A stretch of 64,000 nt of DNA, taken from assembly GCF_013284035.1 (NCBI RefSeq), contig NZ_CP054141.1, positions 2,418,001 through 2,482,000 of the forward strand. The letters are read 5' to 3'. Positions within the stretch are counted from its first letter, which is position 1. Each line of letters starts with the position of its first letter. Source of the stretch: Flavobacterium sp. M31R6. GTDB taxonomy: Bacteria > Bacteroidota > Bacteroidia > Flavobacteriales > Flavobacteriaceae. The notes under the pieces are model-generated. The model ran no database searches. It saw nothing but the letters and a program-made list of their open reading frames with translations, and was not told the origin of the DNA. Below, piece by piece: positions 51,143 through 61,345 of this stretch. Both the position numbers and the translations under genes were made by a program.

Positions 51143-51480
51143 ATTTCGAGTATTTAAGAAGTTAAATGTTTAAGCGATAATATGTGATCACAAGGGTAAT
51201 CATCTTTTCATCCATTTACTTACATTGATAGCTTTCGGAGGCTGAAAACTAAGTCCATTTCACTAACAAATTTAGTTAAATTTTTTCTTATTTATTATGT
51301 TTTTAATTATTTTATTAGTGATATTTTCCTAGTATTGAGTTGTTTGTGAATTTTTATTATCTGATGATGGTGCTTCAAGCAATTCGAGCGAAACCCTAAA
51401 CTTTTTAGTTTTGGCTTCGCTCGATATGAGGATGGACGATTAGAATTGGATTTTCTCTTATTTAGGACAGTTTGTGTCCT
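51143..51480 (-). other. gene-free stretch with an inverted repeat
   Basis: 338 bp. At 51385-51423 CGAGCGAAACCCTAAA faces TTTTGGCTTCGCTCG, an imperfect hairpin downstream of the DUF4349 gene that can act as its terminator. The upstream part should contain the promoter of the membrane protein; no box is convincing. Confidence 0.55.
51385..51423. terminator. inverted repeat, terminator candidate of the DUF4349 gene
   Basis: 8-bp perfect outer stem (CGAGCGAA/TTCGCTCG) extended by AACC/GGtT-type pairing. No long T run follows on the minus strand, so it may equally be a dispersed repeat. Confidence 0.45.
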
Positions 51481-52371
51481 TTATTGTTTTTTGCGATATT
51501 TTTTGTAAAGAAAGAATCCGCCAATGACGATAAATAACAACCACCAAATTTCTATAATAAAAACGATAACGTCTTGTAGTACGTACCAACCCGTTTTTAA
51601 AGAATCGATGATGCGGATTCCAATATTGGGTTTGTAGTAGTTGTAATCCTTAGTATTTGCAATCATTTCTTGTTTCACTGATTCATGTTGGTATATTTGA
51701 ATGGTCAGTGTACTAAAGTCTATTTGGTCTTGGATGGATAAATTTTCAAGTTTGGAATTATCGTTTTGTTCTTTTTGGGCAGCCAAATTATTTTCGGCCT
51801 CCATAATATCGTTGATTTTTTTTCCTCTATTGTCAATGGCTTTTTCCACTCTTTTTTCAGTAATGCTGCTTCTTTTTTGAGAAAGTTGGTTTGAAAGCAT
51901 TTTTAAGGAAACATCATCCGCTTTTATAATTCGGTAATCGAGAAAATCAATTTGTTTGGCAATGGATTTTATAACTGTGTCAAGACGTTTGTTGGGAACT
52001 CTTATAGTGATATTGTTCTCTACAATGTAGCGGGTCGTTTCGAGCGTGCTGTCCTGACTTATTTTGGTTTCAAACTTATCGATAATACTGCTTTGTAAAT
52101 TGGTGTAGGTAACAAAACCATCAAATTTATTGGTGATGTTTTCAATTGTATAAGTAGATTGGGTAACATTTTTAACTTTGAATTTCAGGTCGGCAGTACG
52201 AATGAATTTTCGAGTGCTTCCTTCTTTTTCAACAGCTGCGGAGGAGGAAATGCTGTCAGCAGATATTGCGATGTCTGAAGATGATTCTTCGCTGGCATCA
52301 CTCTTTTTGCAGCTGATAATTAGAGTAATAATGGCTAAAGAAATTAGGCCTTGCTTCACAATTTTGTTCAT
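51481..52371 (-). CDS. DUF4349 lipoprotein with C-terminal membrane helix
   Basis: 296 residues. The lipobox LIISC puts the lipidated Cys at residue 21. DUF4349 spans ~55-265: RKFIRTADLKFKVKNVTQST, RVPNKRLDTVIKSI, then a coiled coil with EKRVEKAIDNRGKKI. A transmembrane helix (IWWLLFIVIGGFFLYK) lies near the end, followed by a basic tail. Function of the family is unknown; the topology suggests a span between membrane lipid anchor and inner membrane. Confidence 0.85.
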   Translation of the reverse strand: MNKIVKQGLISLAIITLIISCKKSDASEESSSDIAISADSISSSAAVEKEGSTRKFIRTADLKFKVKNVTQSTYTIENITNKFDGFVTYTNLQSSIIDKFETKISQDSTLETTRYIVENNITIRVPNKRLDTVIKSIAKQIDFLDYRIIKADDVSLKMLSNQLSQKRSSITEKRVEKAIDNRGKKINDIMEAENNLAAQKEQNDNSKLENLSIQDQIDFSTLTIQIYQHESVKQEMIANTKDYNYYKPNIGIRIIDSLKTGWYVLQDVIVFIIEIWWLLFIVIGGFFLYKKYRKKQ

Positions 52372-52577
52372 AGATTTGGTTTTTAAGGATTGATGATTGT
52401 TTTCTATTGTTCGATTGTTTTTAAATTTTTAAGCTTGAATTTTGTATCAAATATATAATGTTTTAACAAGTAAAAACTTTTTTAATATTTATTTAACTAC
52501 GGTTTAGTTTTATGATATTTCTACTTGAGAAGCGATTTTTTTTGTTGTAATTTTGAGGTCCATAAACAGATTAATTT

Positions 52578-53864
52578 TTGAGAACTTCCATTTATAAATT
52601 TATTGAAGAACCATTGCAGTTCAAGCAGCAGCTTGTTGCTTGGGGACAACAATTTCGAGAAATAACTTTTCTGGACAGTAATTCTTTTTCAGACGAATAT
52701 TCCAGCTTCGATTGCGTATTGGCTGTTGATGCTTTTACGTCCATGAAAACGGATTACCACAATGCTTTTGAGGATTTAAAACAATACCAGCAAACCACTA
52801 AAGATTGGCTGTTTGGTTATTTGTCCTATGATTTGAAAAATGATGTGGAGCATTTACAGTCCAATAATTTTGATGGACTTGACTTTCCTGATTTGTTCTT
52901 TTTTCAGCCTAAAAAGTTGTTTTTGCTAAAAGGAAATCAGCTTGAGATTAAATATCTTAATATGTGTGATGATGAAGTTGTAGATGATTTTACTGAGATA
53001 GCCAAAAGTCAAAAGTTAAAAGTTGTAAGTGAGGATAAAATAATAATTAATCAACGGATCTCAAAAGACAGCTATATTCATAAAGTTTCGGAATTATTGA
53101 AACATATTCATCACGGGGATTTGTATGAGGCTAATTTTTGCATGGAGTTTTTTGCTCAGAATGCCATTATCAATCCTCTGGAAAAATTCCTTAGGCTTAA
53201 TGAAATTTCTCAGGCTCCATTAACTGTTTTTTTTAAGAACAACAAGCAATTTTTGCTTTCGGCATCACCAGAGCGTTATTTGAAAAAAGAAGGAGTAAAT
53301 CTAATTTCGCAACCCATAAAAGGAACTTCCAAACGATTTGCAGATCCATTGGAGGATGAAAAATCTAAAAATACTTTGGCTGAAGATCCTAAAGAAAGAG
53401 CCGAAAATATTATGATAACCGATTTGGTTCGCAATGATTTGTCTCGAACCGCCCAAAAAGCATCAGTAGAAGTTAAAGAACTATGTGGGATTTATTCTTT
53501 CCTGCAGGTACACCAAATGATTTCGACCATAACATCCAAAATCGATCCCCAATATACAGCAGTGGATGCAATTAGAACTACATTTCCTATGGGAAGTATG
53601 ACGGGAGCTCCTAAGTATGCCGTCATGAAAATTATTGAGGAATTGGAGGAAACCAAGCGAGGATTGTACAGTGGGGCAGTGGGCTATTTTTTGCCCAATG
53701 GTGACTTCGATTTTAATGTTGTTATTCGAAGTATATTGTATAATCAAGAAAATGAGTATATATCGTTCTCCGTTGGAAGTGCCATAACTTCTTTGTCAAT
53801 TCCCGAAAAGGAATATGAGGAATGTTTGCTTAAAGCAAAAGCAATGCATGAAGTTTTGCTGTAA
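52578..53864 (+). CDS. pabB: aminodeoxychorismate synthase component I
   Basis: 428 residues, chorismate-binding enzyme. PIKGTSKR carries the lysine typical of PabB (anthranilate synthases have Ala there), followed by DPKERAENIMITDLVRNDLS and TFPMGSMTGAPKYAVMKIIE. It makes 4-amino-4-deoxychorismate for folate. The start is TTG at 52578: an in-frame TAA stands six bases before it and the next in-frame ATG would remove 54 residues of the N-terminal domain. The amidotransferase partner (PabA) is not in the window. Confidence 0.9.
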   Translation: MRTSIYKFIEEPLQFKQQLVAWGQQFREITFLDSNSFSDEYSSFDCVLAVDAFTSMKTDYHNAFEDLKQYQQTTKDWLFGYLSYDLKNDVEHLQSNNFDGLDFPDLFFFQPKKLFLLKGNQLEIKYLNMCDDEVVDDFTEIAKSQKLKVVSEDKIIINQRISKDSYIHKVSELLKHIHHGDLYEANFCMEFFAQNAIINPLEKFLRLNEISQAPLTVFFKNNKQFLLSASPERYLKKEGVNLISQPIKGTSKRFADPLEDEKSKNTLAEDPKERAENIMITDLVRNDLSRTAQKASVEVKELCGIYSFLQVHQMISTITSKIDPQYTAVDAIRTTFPMGSMTGAPKYAVMKIIEELEETKRGLYSGAVGYFLPNGDFDFNVVIRSILYNQENEYISFSVGSAITSLSIPEKEYEECLLKAKAMHEVLL

Positions 53865-54018
53865 TTGAATTCATTTTGGATTAAATAATAATCAGTATTT
53901 TTGATAAATGAAATCGCAATGATTCAAAAATGATGATTGGAATGAAGAATGGCGACCCGAGCGATAGCGAACAGGCAAAGCATACCATGTTCCTAAAAAA
54001 AAACAATATTAACTTCGC

Positions 54019-55332
54019 ATGAAAAATATACTTCAAAATCATATCGATAAAAAAATCCCATATTTGAAGCAAAAAAAACTGCTTCTTGCCGTAAGTGGTG
54101 GTTTGGACAGTATGGTTTTATTGCATTTATTTCAGGAATTAAACTGTGATATTGCCATTGCCCATTGCAATTTTCAGCTTCGGGGAGTAGAGAGTTTTGG
54201 AGATCAAAAATTTGTACAAGACTATGCAGAGGCTAATGAGATTCCAATTTTTGTGACTCAGTTTGATACTGAGGCATTCGCCAAAGATTATAAATTATCA
54301 ACTCAGGTTGCTGCCAGAGAACTACGATACAATTGGTTTTATGAGTTATTGGAAACCGAAAAATTTGATTATATACTGACAGCTCATCATGCCGATGACA
54401 ATCTGGAAACCTTTTTAATCAATCTCACACGAGGAACAGGATTAGAAGGATTGACAGGGATTCCGGTGCAAAATGACAGAGTAATTCGACCTTTACTCTT
54501 TTTATCCCGTCAAGAAATTGAAAATTATGCCAAGGTAAATAATATTCAATGGAGAGAAGACAGCAGTAATGCATCTGATAAATATGTGCGGAACAAAATA
54601 CGGCATCATTTGATTCCTGTTTTGAAGGAATTGAATCCGCATTTTATGACCTCATTTTTGAAGACCGAAGGTTATTTACAGGAATCGTTGGCGATGGTTG
54701 AAGATGCTGCAATTATGATTTATCAGCAAGTAGCCAGTGAAGTGGAAAACCAAATTCATTTTGATTTGAATAAATTACTGCAATTACCCAATTATCAATC
54801 CTATTTGTACCAATGGCTAAAAGAATATGGTTTTACCGCTTGGGAAGATATTTACGATTTGGTTGACAGCCAATCCGGAAAACAGGTTTTTGCTGTTGAT
54901 TTTCGTTTATTAAAAGACAGGGATTCCCTGATTTTATCTCCTATTGAGGATATAGCGGATGAGATAGAATTTTTAGTTAATGAAAATGAAACAGAAGTTA
55001 AGATTCCCTTAAATATGACATTTTGTAAAGTAGCCGACATATCTGTTGCCTCAAATAAAACTATATTTGTCGATGCTGATCAATTGGTTTTTCCATTGGT
55101 GATACGCAAGTGGAAAACGGGAGATGTTTTTCTGCCTTTTGGTATGGATGGAAAGTCAAAAAAGGTGAGTAAACTTTTTAAGGATGAAAAATTATCATTG
55201 ATAGAAAAAGAAAACACTTGGCTTTTATGTTCCGAAAATCGAGTAGTTTGGGTCATTGGAATAAGAGCTGATCATCGATTTAGATCCTCAAATACGACCA
55301 AAAACATACTTAAAATAGAATTTGAGAATTAG
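54019..55332 (+). CDS. tilS: tRNA(Ile)-lysidine synthetase
   Basis: 437 residues. The PP-loop SGGLDS lies at 26-31, then TAHHADDNLETFL and the family motif RNKIRHHLIP near 193-202. The C-terminal domain has VIRKWKTGDVFLPFG and KLFKDEK. It modifies C34 of the tRNA that reads AUA, an essential step. It follows pabB by 154 bp. Confidence 0.95.
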   Translation: MKNILQNHIDKKIPYLKQKKLLLAVSGGLDSMVLLHLFQELNCDIAIAHCNFQLRGVESFGDQKFVQDYAEANEIPIFVTQFDTEAFAKDYKLSTQVAARELRYNWFYELLETEKFDYILTAHHADDNLETFLINLTRGTGLEGLTGIPVQNDRVIRPLLFLSRQEIENYAKVNNIQWREDSSNASDKYVRNKIRHHLIPVLKELNPHFMTSFLKTEGYLQESLAMVEDAAIMIYQQVASEVENQIHFDLNKLLQLPNYQSYLYQWLKEYGFTAWEDIYDLVDSQSGKQVFAVDFRLLKDRDSLILSPIEDIADEIEFLVNENETEVKIPLNMTFCKVADISVASNKTIFVDADQLVFPLVIRKWKTGDVFLPFGMDGKSKKVSKLFKDEKLSLIEKENTWLLCSENRVVWVIGIRADHRFRSSNTTKNILKIEFEN

Positions 55333-55369
55333 AAAATAGAATAAAGAGTTAGAAAATAGAAAATAAAAA

Positions 55370-57400
55370 ATGAAAAAAATAATAGTTATACTTCTTGTTT
55401 TTTTGGCTTTCGCCAAAGGGAATACTCAAGTTTTAGATCCTGTAAAATGGACTACTAAAATCGAAAAAAAATCGGAGACCAAATATATTTTGACTTTTAG
55501 TGGTGTGATCGAAAAAGATTGGCATCTGTATTCACAATTCACCCCAGATGGTGGTCCACTGCCTTTGGAAGTTGTTTTTAAAGATCAAAACGGGAATTTT
55601 GATTTAGTAGGCAAAGCTAAAGAAAGTAAAACGACTACCGCTTTTAATGACGTTTTTGGAGTGAACGAAACTTTTTTTCATGATAAAGCTCAAATTCAGC
55701 AGGAAATAACTTTATTAAATCCAAAGATTACTTCAATTAAAGCGGAATTGAATTATCAAGTGTGCAAAGAGGTTTGTATTAATCTAGAAAAGAAATTCAC
55801 TTTCAAAATTCCAATGGTTGAATCAGCGGCTGCTGTGGCAACTACTCCAGTTGCTACCGTAAAAATGGATACAGTCAAAGTTGATACGGCAAATACATTT
55901 ACTGTGGTGACTAAAGAAACTGCGGTTGCAGCAGTTGAAAAGAAAATAATTGAACAACCGAAGCCGACTTCGGAAAGAGGGTTGTGGTCAATTTTCTTTA
56001 TCGCATTTTTCTCCGGTTTTGCTGCTTTGCTGACCCCTTGCGTGTTCCCAATGATTCCGATGACGGTTAGTTTTTTTACCAAACAGAGTAAAAATAAAGC
56101 GGCTGGAATCAGAAATGCCATTATTTATGGGATTTCGATTATTCTGATTTATGTATTATTAGGATTTTTGGTAACCTGGATTTTTGGTGCCGATGCGCTG
56201 AATGCTTTGTCAACCAATGTTTGGTTTAACATCTTATTCTTTATTTTATTAGTGGTGTTTGCTACTTCATTTCTTGGAGCTTTTGAAATCATGTTGCCTA
56301 ATTCATGGGCAAATAAAGTAGACAATCAGGCCGATAGAGGTGGAATTGTAGGGATATTGTTCATGGCTTTGGCCTTGGCTATTGTTTCGTTCTCTTGTAC
56401 TGGACCTATTGTGGGAACACTTCTGGTGGACGCAGCTTCTAAAGGGGGAATCGCCCCTATAATTGGAATGTTTGGGTTTTCATTGGCTTTGGCTTTGCCA
56501 TTTATGCTTTTTGCAATGTTTCCGGGATGGTTGCAATCTCTACCAAAATCGGGTGGATGGTTGAATACCGTTAAAGTTGTTTTAGGATTTTTGGAATTGG
56601 CTTTGGCTTTCAAATTTTTATCAAATGCCGATTTGGTTTTACAATTGCATTTGTTGGAAAGAGAAGTGTTCTTGGTGATTTGGATTGCAATTTTTGGAAC
56701 CTTGGCTTTTTATTTGTTTGGAAAAATCACGTTGCCACATGATAGCCCAATATCACATATTTCAGTGGGAAGATTGTCTTTAGGTTTGTTGGTTTTGTCT
56801 TTTACAATTTATTTAATACCAGGGCTTTGGGGTGCTCCACTTAAATTGATAAGTGCATTTCCTCCTCCAATGGAATATAGTGAAAGTCCTTTGGGTGTAG
56901 GCGGTTCGAATGTTGGAAATGCTTCGTCGGTTGTTTTGCCAGAAGGAGCAAAATTAGGTCCAAACCAAATTGTTGTTTTTGATGATTATGATAAAGGACT
57001 GGCTTATGCCAAAGCAGTGAACAAACCTATAATGCTTGATTTCACAGGGCATGCTTGTGTGAATTGCCGAAAAATGGAAAACAATGTCTGGTCGGATGAA
57101 AATGTGCTTCCAATTCTTAAAAATGAAGTTGTAGTAATTTCATTGTATGTGGATGACAAAAGACCATTACCAGAAGGCGAACAGTTTATTTCCAAATCAA
57201 CTGGATCTGAAATTGAAACGATAGGCGATAAATGGACAGATTTTATGATTTCCAAATACAACACCAATACACAGCCTTTGTATGTTTTAACCGATTTGCA
57301 AGGGAATAATCTGAATGAAAAGCAACCTACTATAAGCTATGTAACTGTTGAAGAATATTTGCCTTGGTTGAAATTAGGTATTTCAAAATTTAAAAAATAG
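55370..57400 (+). CDS. dsbD: DsbD-type thiol:disulfide interchange protein
   Basis: 676 residues. After a signal peptide (to ~residue 19) comes a periplasmic N-terminal domain with the pair in YQVCKEVCINLEKKF (~128-138). The CcdA-like membrane domain (~205-500) begins with FFSGFAALLTPCVFPMIPMT and holds FSCTGPIVGTLLVDA, whose cysteines carry electrons across the membrane. The C-terminal thioredoxin domain has C563 and C566 in GHACVNCRKME. All three redox pairs are present. It passes reducing power from cytoplasmic thioredoxin to the periplasm. Confidence 0.93.
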   Translation: MKKIIVILLVFLAFAKGNTQVLDPVKWTTKIEKKSETKYILTFSGVIEKDWHLYSQFTPDGGPLPLEVVFKDQNGNFDLVGKAKESKTTTAFNDVFGVNETFFHDKAQIQQEITLLNPKITSIKAELNYQVCKEVCINLEKKFTFKIPMVESAAAVATTPVATVKMDTVKVDTANTFTVVTKETAVAAVEKKIIEQPKPTSERGLWSIFFIAFFSGFAALLTPCVFPMIPMTVSFFTKQSKNKAAGIRNAIIYGISIILIYVLLGFLVTWIFGADALNALSTNVWFNILFFILLVVFATSFLGAFEIMLPNSWANKVDNQADRGGIVGILFMALALAIVSFSCTGPIVGTLLVDAASKGGIAPIIGMFGFSLALALPFMLFAMFPGWLQSLPKSGGWLNTVKVVLGFLELALAFKFLSNADLVLQLHLLEREVFLVIWIAIFGTLAFYLFGKITLPHDSPISHISVGRLSLGLLVLSFTIYLIPGLWGAPLKLISAFPPPMEYSESPLGVGGSNVGNASSVVLPEGAKLGPNQIVVFDDYDKGLAYAKAVNKPIMLDFTGHACVNCRKMENNVWSDENVLPILKNEVVVISLYVDDKRPLPEGEQFISKSTGSEIETIGDKWTDFMISKYNTNTQPLYVLTDLQGNNLNEKQPTISYVTVEEYLPWLKLGISKFKK

Positions 57401-57434
57401 TGATTTTTAATAGCTATTGCTATTTTTTAAAAGG

Positions 57435-57467
57435 AAATCCCAATCGTAACAGATTGGGATTTCTTTT
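57435..57467. terminator. bidirectional terminator between convergent genes
   Basis: AAATCCCAATC pairs perfectly with GATTGGGATTT around GTAACA. It lies between the convergent dsbD and slipin genes and can serve both. Confidence 0.85.
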
Positions 57468-57477
57468 GTCTTATAAT

Positions 57478-58245
57478 TTACGAATCCGATTTGTCATTGA
57501 CCAGTTTTGTTAAACTTTTTGCAGCATTTGTAAAGTCTGATGGTATAAGGATTACGGTAGTGGTATTATTGTCGATACCTATTTCAGCTAGCATTTGCAT
57601 ACGTCTTAATTCTAATGCAATTGGGCTTTCTTCCATTTTTTTTGCTCCTTGGGTTAGTTTTATGGATGCTTCCAGTTCGGCTTCCGCTTTTACAATTCTC
57701 GCTCTTTTTTCTCTTATAGCTTCTGCTTCGCGTGCCATGGCTCTTTGCATTGCTTCTGGAATTTCGACATCTTTCATTTCGACCATTTCTATTTTAATTC
57801 CCCATGGTTCGGTTGCCGAGTCTACAATTTTTTGAAGAGTTCCGTTGATCTGTTCTCTTTCTCTTAATACTTCGTCAAGGGAATGTTGTCCGATAATATT
57901 TCGTAATGCAGTAACAGAAAACTGATAAACTGCCTTATTGTAGTCTGCCACTTTGATAATTGCATTTTCGGGGCTCGTTATTTTGAACCACAGTACGGCA
58001 TTTACCTTAATCGTTACACTGTCTTTCGTAATGGTTTCCTGTTGTTCCAAATCGACGGTTTTTGTCCGAATGTCCACGCGTTGTTGTCTTTCAATGAAAG
58101 GGATAATCCAATAAATCCCAGGACCTTTTATGTTTTTGAAGCGACCAAGTCTAAATACTACTGCTCGTTGATATTCTTGTGCGATACGAATACCTGCTAT
58201 AAGGAAAATAACGAGTATGGTTACGATAATTTGTAATGGTGTCAT
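57478..58245 (-). CDS. slipin (SPFH/band 7) membrane protein
   Basis: 255 residues. A membrane anchor at ~5-22 is followed by the SPFH domain with EYQRAVVFRLGRFKNIKGPG and the slipin signature RNIIGQHSLDEVLREREQIN, then a helical part rich in Ala and Glu (MQRAMAREAEAIREKRARI). Slipins form large rings or microdomains in the membrane. The usual NfeD partner gene is not adjacent. Confidence 0.92.
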   Translation of the reverse strand: MTPLQIIVTILVIFLIAGIRIAQEYQRAVVFRLGRFKNIKGPGIYWIIPFIERQQRVDIRTKTVDLEQQETITKDSVTIKVNAVLWFKITSPENAIIKVADYNKAVYQFSVTALRNIIGQHSLDEVLREREQINGTLQKIVDSATEPWGIKIEMVEMKDVEIPEAMQRAMAREAEAIREKRARIVKAEAELEASIKLTQGAKKMEESPIALELRRMQMLAEIGIDNNTTTVILIPSDFTNAAKSLTKLVNDKSDS

Positions 58246-58320
58246 GTTTGCTTTTTTAAGCGTTGTTTTTGTTTGTGATTTGTTGTTTTAAGAGTTGTAG
58301 ATTTAATTTAGAATTTGTTA

Positions 58321-59166
58321 TTATTTCTCACCATAAATTACAAGGGCGCTGGAGTCAATAATGACGTTGTTGTCAGGGTATTTTTGATTTATTAATGAAT
58401 AGACTTCTTCTTTTATTTTTTGTCTCATAGAGTTGTCCGCTTTGCTGAGGGCGGCTACAACGGGGGCGGCAACATCATTCATCATGCTCCAGTACACATC
58501 TGTTGTTTTACTGTTTAATTTTCCTGTAACTTCATTTTCTGAAATGTTTTTGAGACCTGCTTGCGAAAATAAATCAGACATGAATCCGCTTTTTGAACAG
58601 CGAAACATTCCTGGTGCTCCGGGTGGAGGGGGAGGTATCTCAATATTTTTGCTGATGGTTCCCATGGTAGCGGTTATCCAGAAATTTTTTTCAGGAATGT
58701 TCCAAACGGCGGTTGCGATTTTGCCTCCGGGTTTGAGGACTCGTGTCATTTCTTTTATGGCCAATAGCATGTCAGGGAAAAACATAAATCCAAAGCGACA
58801 ACTAATGGCATCGAATGTGTTATCTGCAAAGGGGAGTTCGCTAACGTCACACACTATGGTTTCAAAATTTTTGATTCCTCTGTTTTTTGCATTTTCTTGG
58901 GCTACTTCGAGCATTCCCTCGGCGAAGTCTGTAGAGATTACTTTTCCTCCATTTAAATGAGATGCAATAGTTAGGCCTGGTTCTCCAGTACCTGCGGCGA
59001 CATCCAGAACGATAGCGTCGTTTTTTAAATTGAGAAGTTTGATGATTTCATCTCCCATGGGTTTTAGGAAATCCATTGTGAGTTCATCCCATTTTTTCCA
59101 ACCGGAAGAAAACTTGTTCCAGGTTTCTTTCTGTTGGTCCCTGATTTGTTCGATTTCTAGTTCCAT
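58321..59166 (-). CDS. class I SAM-dependent methyltransferase (UbiE-like)
   Basis: 281 residues. Motif I is VLDVAAGTGEPGLT near 53-66, the acidic end of the second strand is in KVISTDFAEGML, and motif II/III follow in FDAISCRFGFMFFPD and RVLKPGGKIATAVWN. It resembles small-molecule methyltransferases of the UbiE/COQ5 group, but length and tail differ from MenG/UbiE, so the substrate is open. Confidence 0.87.
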   Translation of the reverse strand: MELEIEQIRDQQKETWNKFSSGWKKWDELTMDFLKPMGDEIIKLLNLKNDAIVLDVAAGTGEPGLTIASHLNGGKVISTDFAEGMLEVAQENAKNRGIKNFETIVCDVSELPFADNTFDAISCRFGFMFFPDMLLAIKEMTRVLKPGGKIATAVWNIPEKNFWITATMGTISKNIEIPPPPPGAPGMFRCSKSGFMSDLFSQAGLKNISENEVTGKLNSKTTDVYWSMMNDVAAPVVAALSKADNSMRQKIKEEVYSLINQKYPDNNVIIDSSALVIYGEK

Positions 59167-59348
59167 AATAGTATAATTTATTGTTGTTAATTATATTGTG
59201 GATGCACGACTTTGTAGGGAAAGAAAAGCTGGAGATTTAAGGGGGATGTTTTTGTGAAATGGAGTGTAAATTTAAGAATATAATATGTCTGCTTGTGTTA
59301 AAGGCGTCATATATTTTTATAGTAAATAGGAGGGTAATTAATATAAAA

Positions 59349-59385
59349 AAAAAACACTCTAAAATGAATTCTAGAGTGTTTTTTG
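59349..59385. terminator. terminator downstream of the first amtB
   Basis: AAAACACTCTA pairs with TAGAGTGTTTT around an AT-rich loop, flanked by A and T runs. It works for the minus-strand amtB and lies 21 bp after its stop. The second amtB has a closely similar hairpin. Confidence 0.85.
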
Positions 59386-59405
59386 AGGTGTTAGAAAATT
59401 GAGTC

Positions 59406-60731
59406 TTATAAGAATTCTCCGTGTTGAGAAATGTCTAATCCCAGTTCTTCTTTTTCTTCAGTAACTCTTAAAGGAGTAATTTTATTTACAATGAAGAACA
59501 AGAAATAAGAAACACTGAAAGCAAAGATAGAAACAAGAACCAAGGCTTTCAATTGAATTAAAAATAAAGTTGGATCTCCAAAAATTAAACCTTGGTTATC
59601 ACCAACAATTGGGTTTATGGCTTTTGATGCAAAGACACCTGTTAAAAGCATACCTACCATACCACCAACACCGTGACAAGCAAATACATCCAAAGCATCG
59701 TCAATTTTTCCTTTAGGAAATTTGCTTACAACAAGGTTACTTACAATACTGGCGATAATACCAATTGCCATAGCGTGAGGAATGCTTACGAATCCTGCAG
59801 CAGGCGTAATGGCAACTAATCCTACTACAGCACCGATAGAAGCTCCCATTGCTGAAAGTTTGTGCCCCATGATTTTATCAAGGAATACCCATCCCATTGC
59901 GGCAGCAGCGGCAGCTACAGTTGTAGTTCCTAATGCTTGAGCAGCAAGACTACCAGCTCCAGCTGCAGATCCAGCGTTGAAACCGAACCAACCAAACCAT
60001 AATAAACCAGTTCCTAGTAATACATAAGTGATACGAGCAGGGTTTGCTTTTTGCACTTTTCTTTTTCCTAAGAACATTGCACCTGCAAGAGCTGCCCAAC
60101 CAGCACTCATGTGTACTACGGTTCCTCCAGCAAAATCCAATACTCCCCATCCGAAGAATAATCCATCAGGATGCCAAGTCATATGACATAATGGTGCATA
60201 TACAAATAATATGAACAATACCATAAATAATAAGTAAGCCCAAAAACGTACTCTCTCAGCAAAAGCTCCAGTGATTAAAGCAGGAGTAATGATTGCGAAT
60301 TTTGCTTGAAATAAGGCAAACAGAATAAAAGGAATTGTTGGGGCTAATTCCCAGGCAGTATTAGCACTTACTCCGCTAAAAAACAGATTTGAGGTTGGAT
60401 CGCCAATAAAACCTCCAATTGAAGGACCAAAACAAAGACCAAAACCAACTACAACCCATAATATGGTTACTATAACCATAGCCATGTAGCTTTGTAACAT
60501 GGTGCTTATAACATTCTTTTTACCTACCATTCCACCATAAAAGAATCCAAGTCCTGGTGTCATTAATAATACAAGGGCTGTGGCTACAATCATCCAAGCC
60601 GTGTCTCCAGTGTCTAATTTTAGTTCAACAACGTGTGCCCCTAGTTTTGATGATTCATTCAGTAAATGAATTGAAAAAATGGATAATACCAGAATGGTGA
60701 TTAGTATCACACTTAAAATAATTTTTCGCAT
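59406..60731 (-). CDS. amtB: ammonium transporter, copy 1
   Basis: 441 residues. Twelve helices are expected: an extra N-terminal one (~5-24) before the usual eleven. The family motif FDTGDTAWMLVA-type start (LDTGDTAWMIVATALVLLMT), FYGGMVGKKN, DFAGGTVVHMSAGWAALAGA and DALDVFACHGVGGMVG with the pore histidines are all present. It conducts ammonia across the inner membrane. It shares most of its sequence with the second copy. No glnK (P-II) gene is near. Confidence 0.95.
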   Translation of the reverse strand: MRKIILSVILITILVLSIFSIHLLNESSKLGAHVVELKLDTGDTAWMIVATALVLLMTPGLGFFYGGMVGKKNVISTMLQSYMAMVIVTILWVVVGFGLCFGPSIGGFIGDPTSNLFFSGVSANTAWELAPTIPFILFALFQAKFAIITPALITGAFAERVRFWAYLLFMVLFILFVYAPLCHMTWHPDGLFFGWGVLDFAGGTVVHMSAGWAALAGAMFLGKRKVQKANPARITYVLLGTGLLWFGWFGFNAGSAAGAGSLAAQALGTTTVAAAAAAMGWVFLDKIMGHKLSAMGASIGAVVGLVAITPAAGFVSIPHAMAIGIIASIVSNLVVSKFPKGKIDDALDVFACHGVGGMVGMLLTGVFASKAINPIVGDNQGLIFGDPTLFLIQLKALVLVSIFAFSVSYFLFFIVNKITPLRVTEEKEELGLDISQHGEFL

Positions 60732-60777
60732 AGTTTTTCGGTTTTTAATTTTTTATAAATGTATCAAATGATTTTAT

Positions 60778-60851
60778 ACCCTCCAAAAAATATGGGTCAA
60801 CACGGGTATTTTTACGGATATTATATTTCACACCCCTATATTTTGACGGGT
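60778..60851 (-). promoter_or_regulatory. two ACCC-N12-GGGT dyads upstream of amtB copy 1
   Basis: ACCC at 60778-60781 with GGGT at 60794-60797, and ACCC at 60832-60835 with GGGT at 60848-60851; both spacers are 12 bp of mostly A/T. A related dyad stands before the second amtB. I infer a common regulator binding site. Confidence 0.5.
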
Positions 60852-61295
60852 ATTTAATTTTTGAAGTAAAAAAATAGAATGTGTTAATGGAATTTTAAGT
60901 TTTTTTTAAGGTTTGGTCTTGTATTAACTGATTATTCGTGAAATTATCGCTGATTTTGGTAATTAAGCGAACTTTTTGTTAATGATAACTTAAAATTGTT
61001 TTCTCTGCGATGAGTTTTAGCAGGGATTTATTTTTAATTATTTACGTCGGTTTGGGTGGCAGTAAATGGTGTTTTGAATACTTTTTTGTTTTTATCATTG
61101 TAGTCAAATTTGTTAAATTTATTAAAAATATGTTTACTATTTATAAATAATATGATGATTTATTTGTTTTGAGTGAATTTACTGAGTTGTTTGTTAAGGC
61201 TTTAGTCTCGAAAAAAGTATGGTCATTGTTTGGGAGTGATTTGCTTTATGCAATGAATAGGGTGAATTTGTTGGTGACTGAAATTGAGTAAAAAA
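60852..61295. other. gene-free stretch between the two amtB genes
   Basis: 444 bp, AT-rich. No open frame with a credible product, no P-II gene remnant and no repeat was seen. Confidence 0.5.
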
Positions 61296-61323
61296 AAACA
61301 CCCTAATTTCTTAGAGTGTTTTG
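61296..61323 (-). terminator. terminator downstream of the second amtB
   Basis: AAAACACCCTAA pairs with TTAGAGTGTTTT (one mismatch), the same stem family as the terminator at 59349-59385, so it was copied with the gene. Confidence 0.8.
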
Positions 61324-61345
61324 GTTTTATGATTGAAAATAGAAA

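Noticed and set aside
60732..61345. P-II (glnK) gene between the amtB copies
   Set aside because: No frame of the right length (~112 codons) or T-loop motif is present on either strand.
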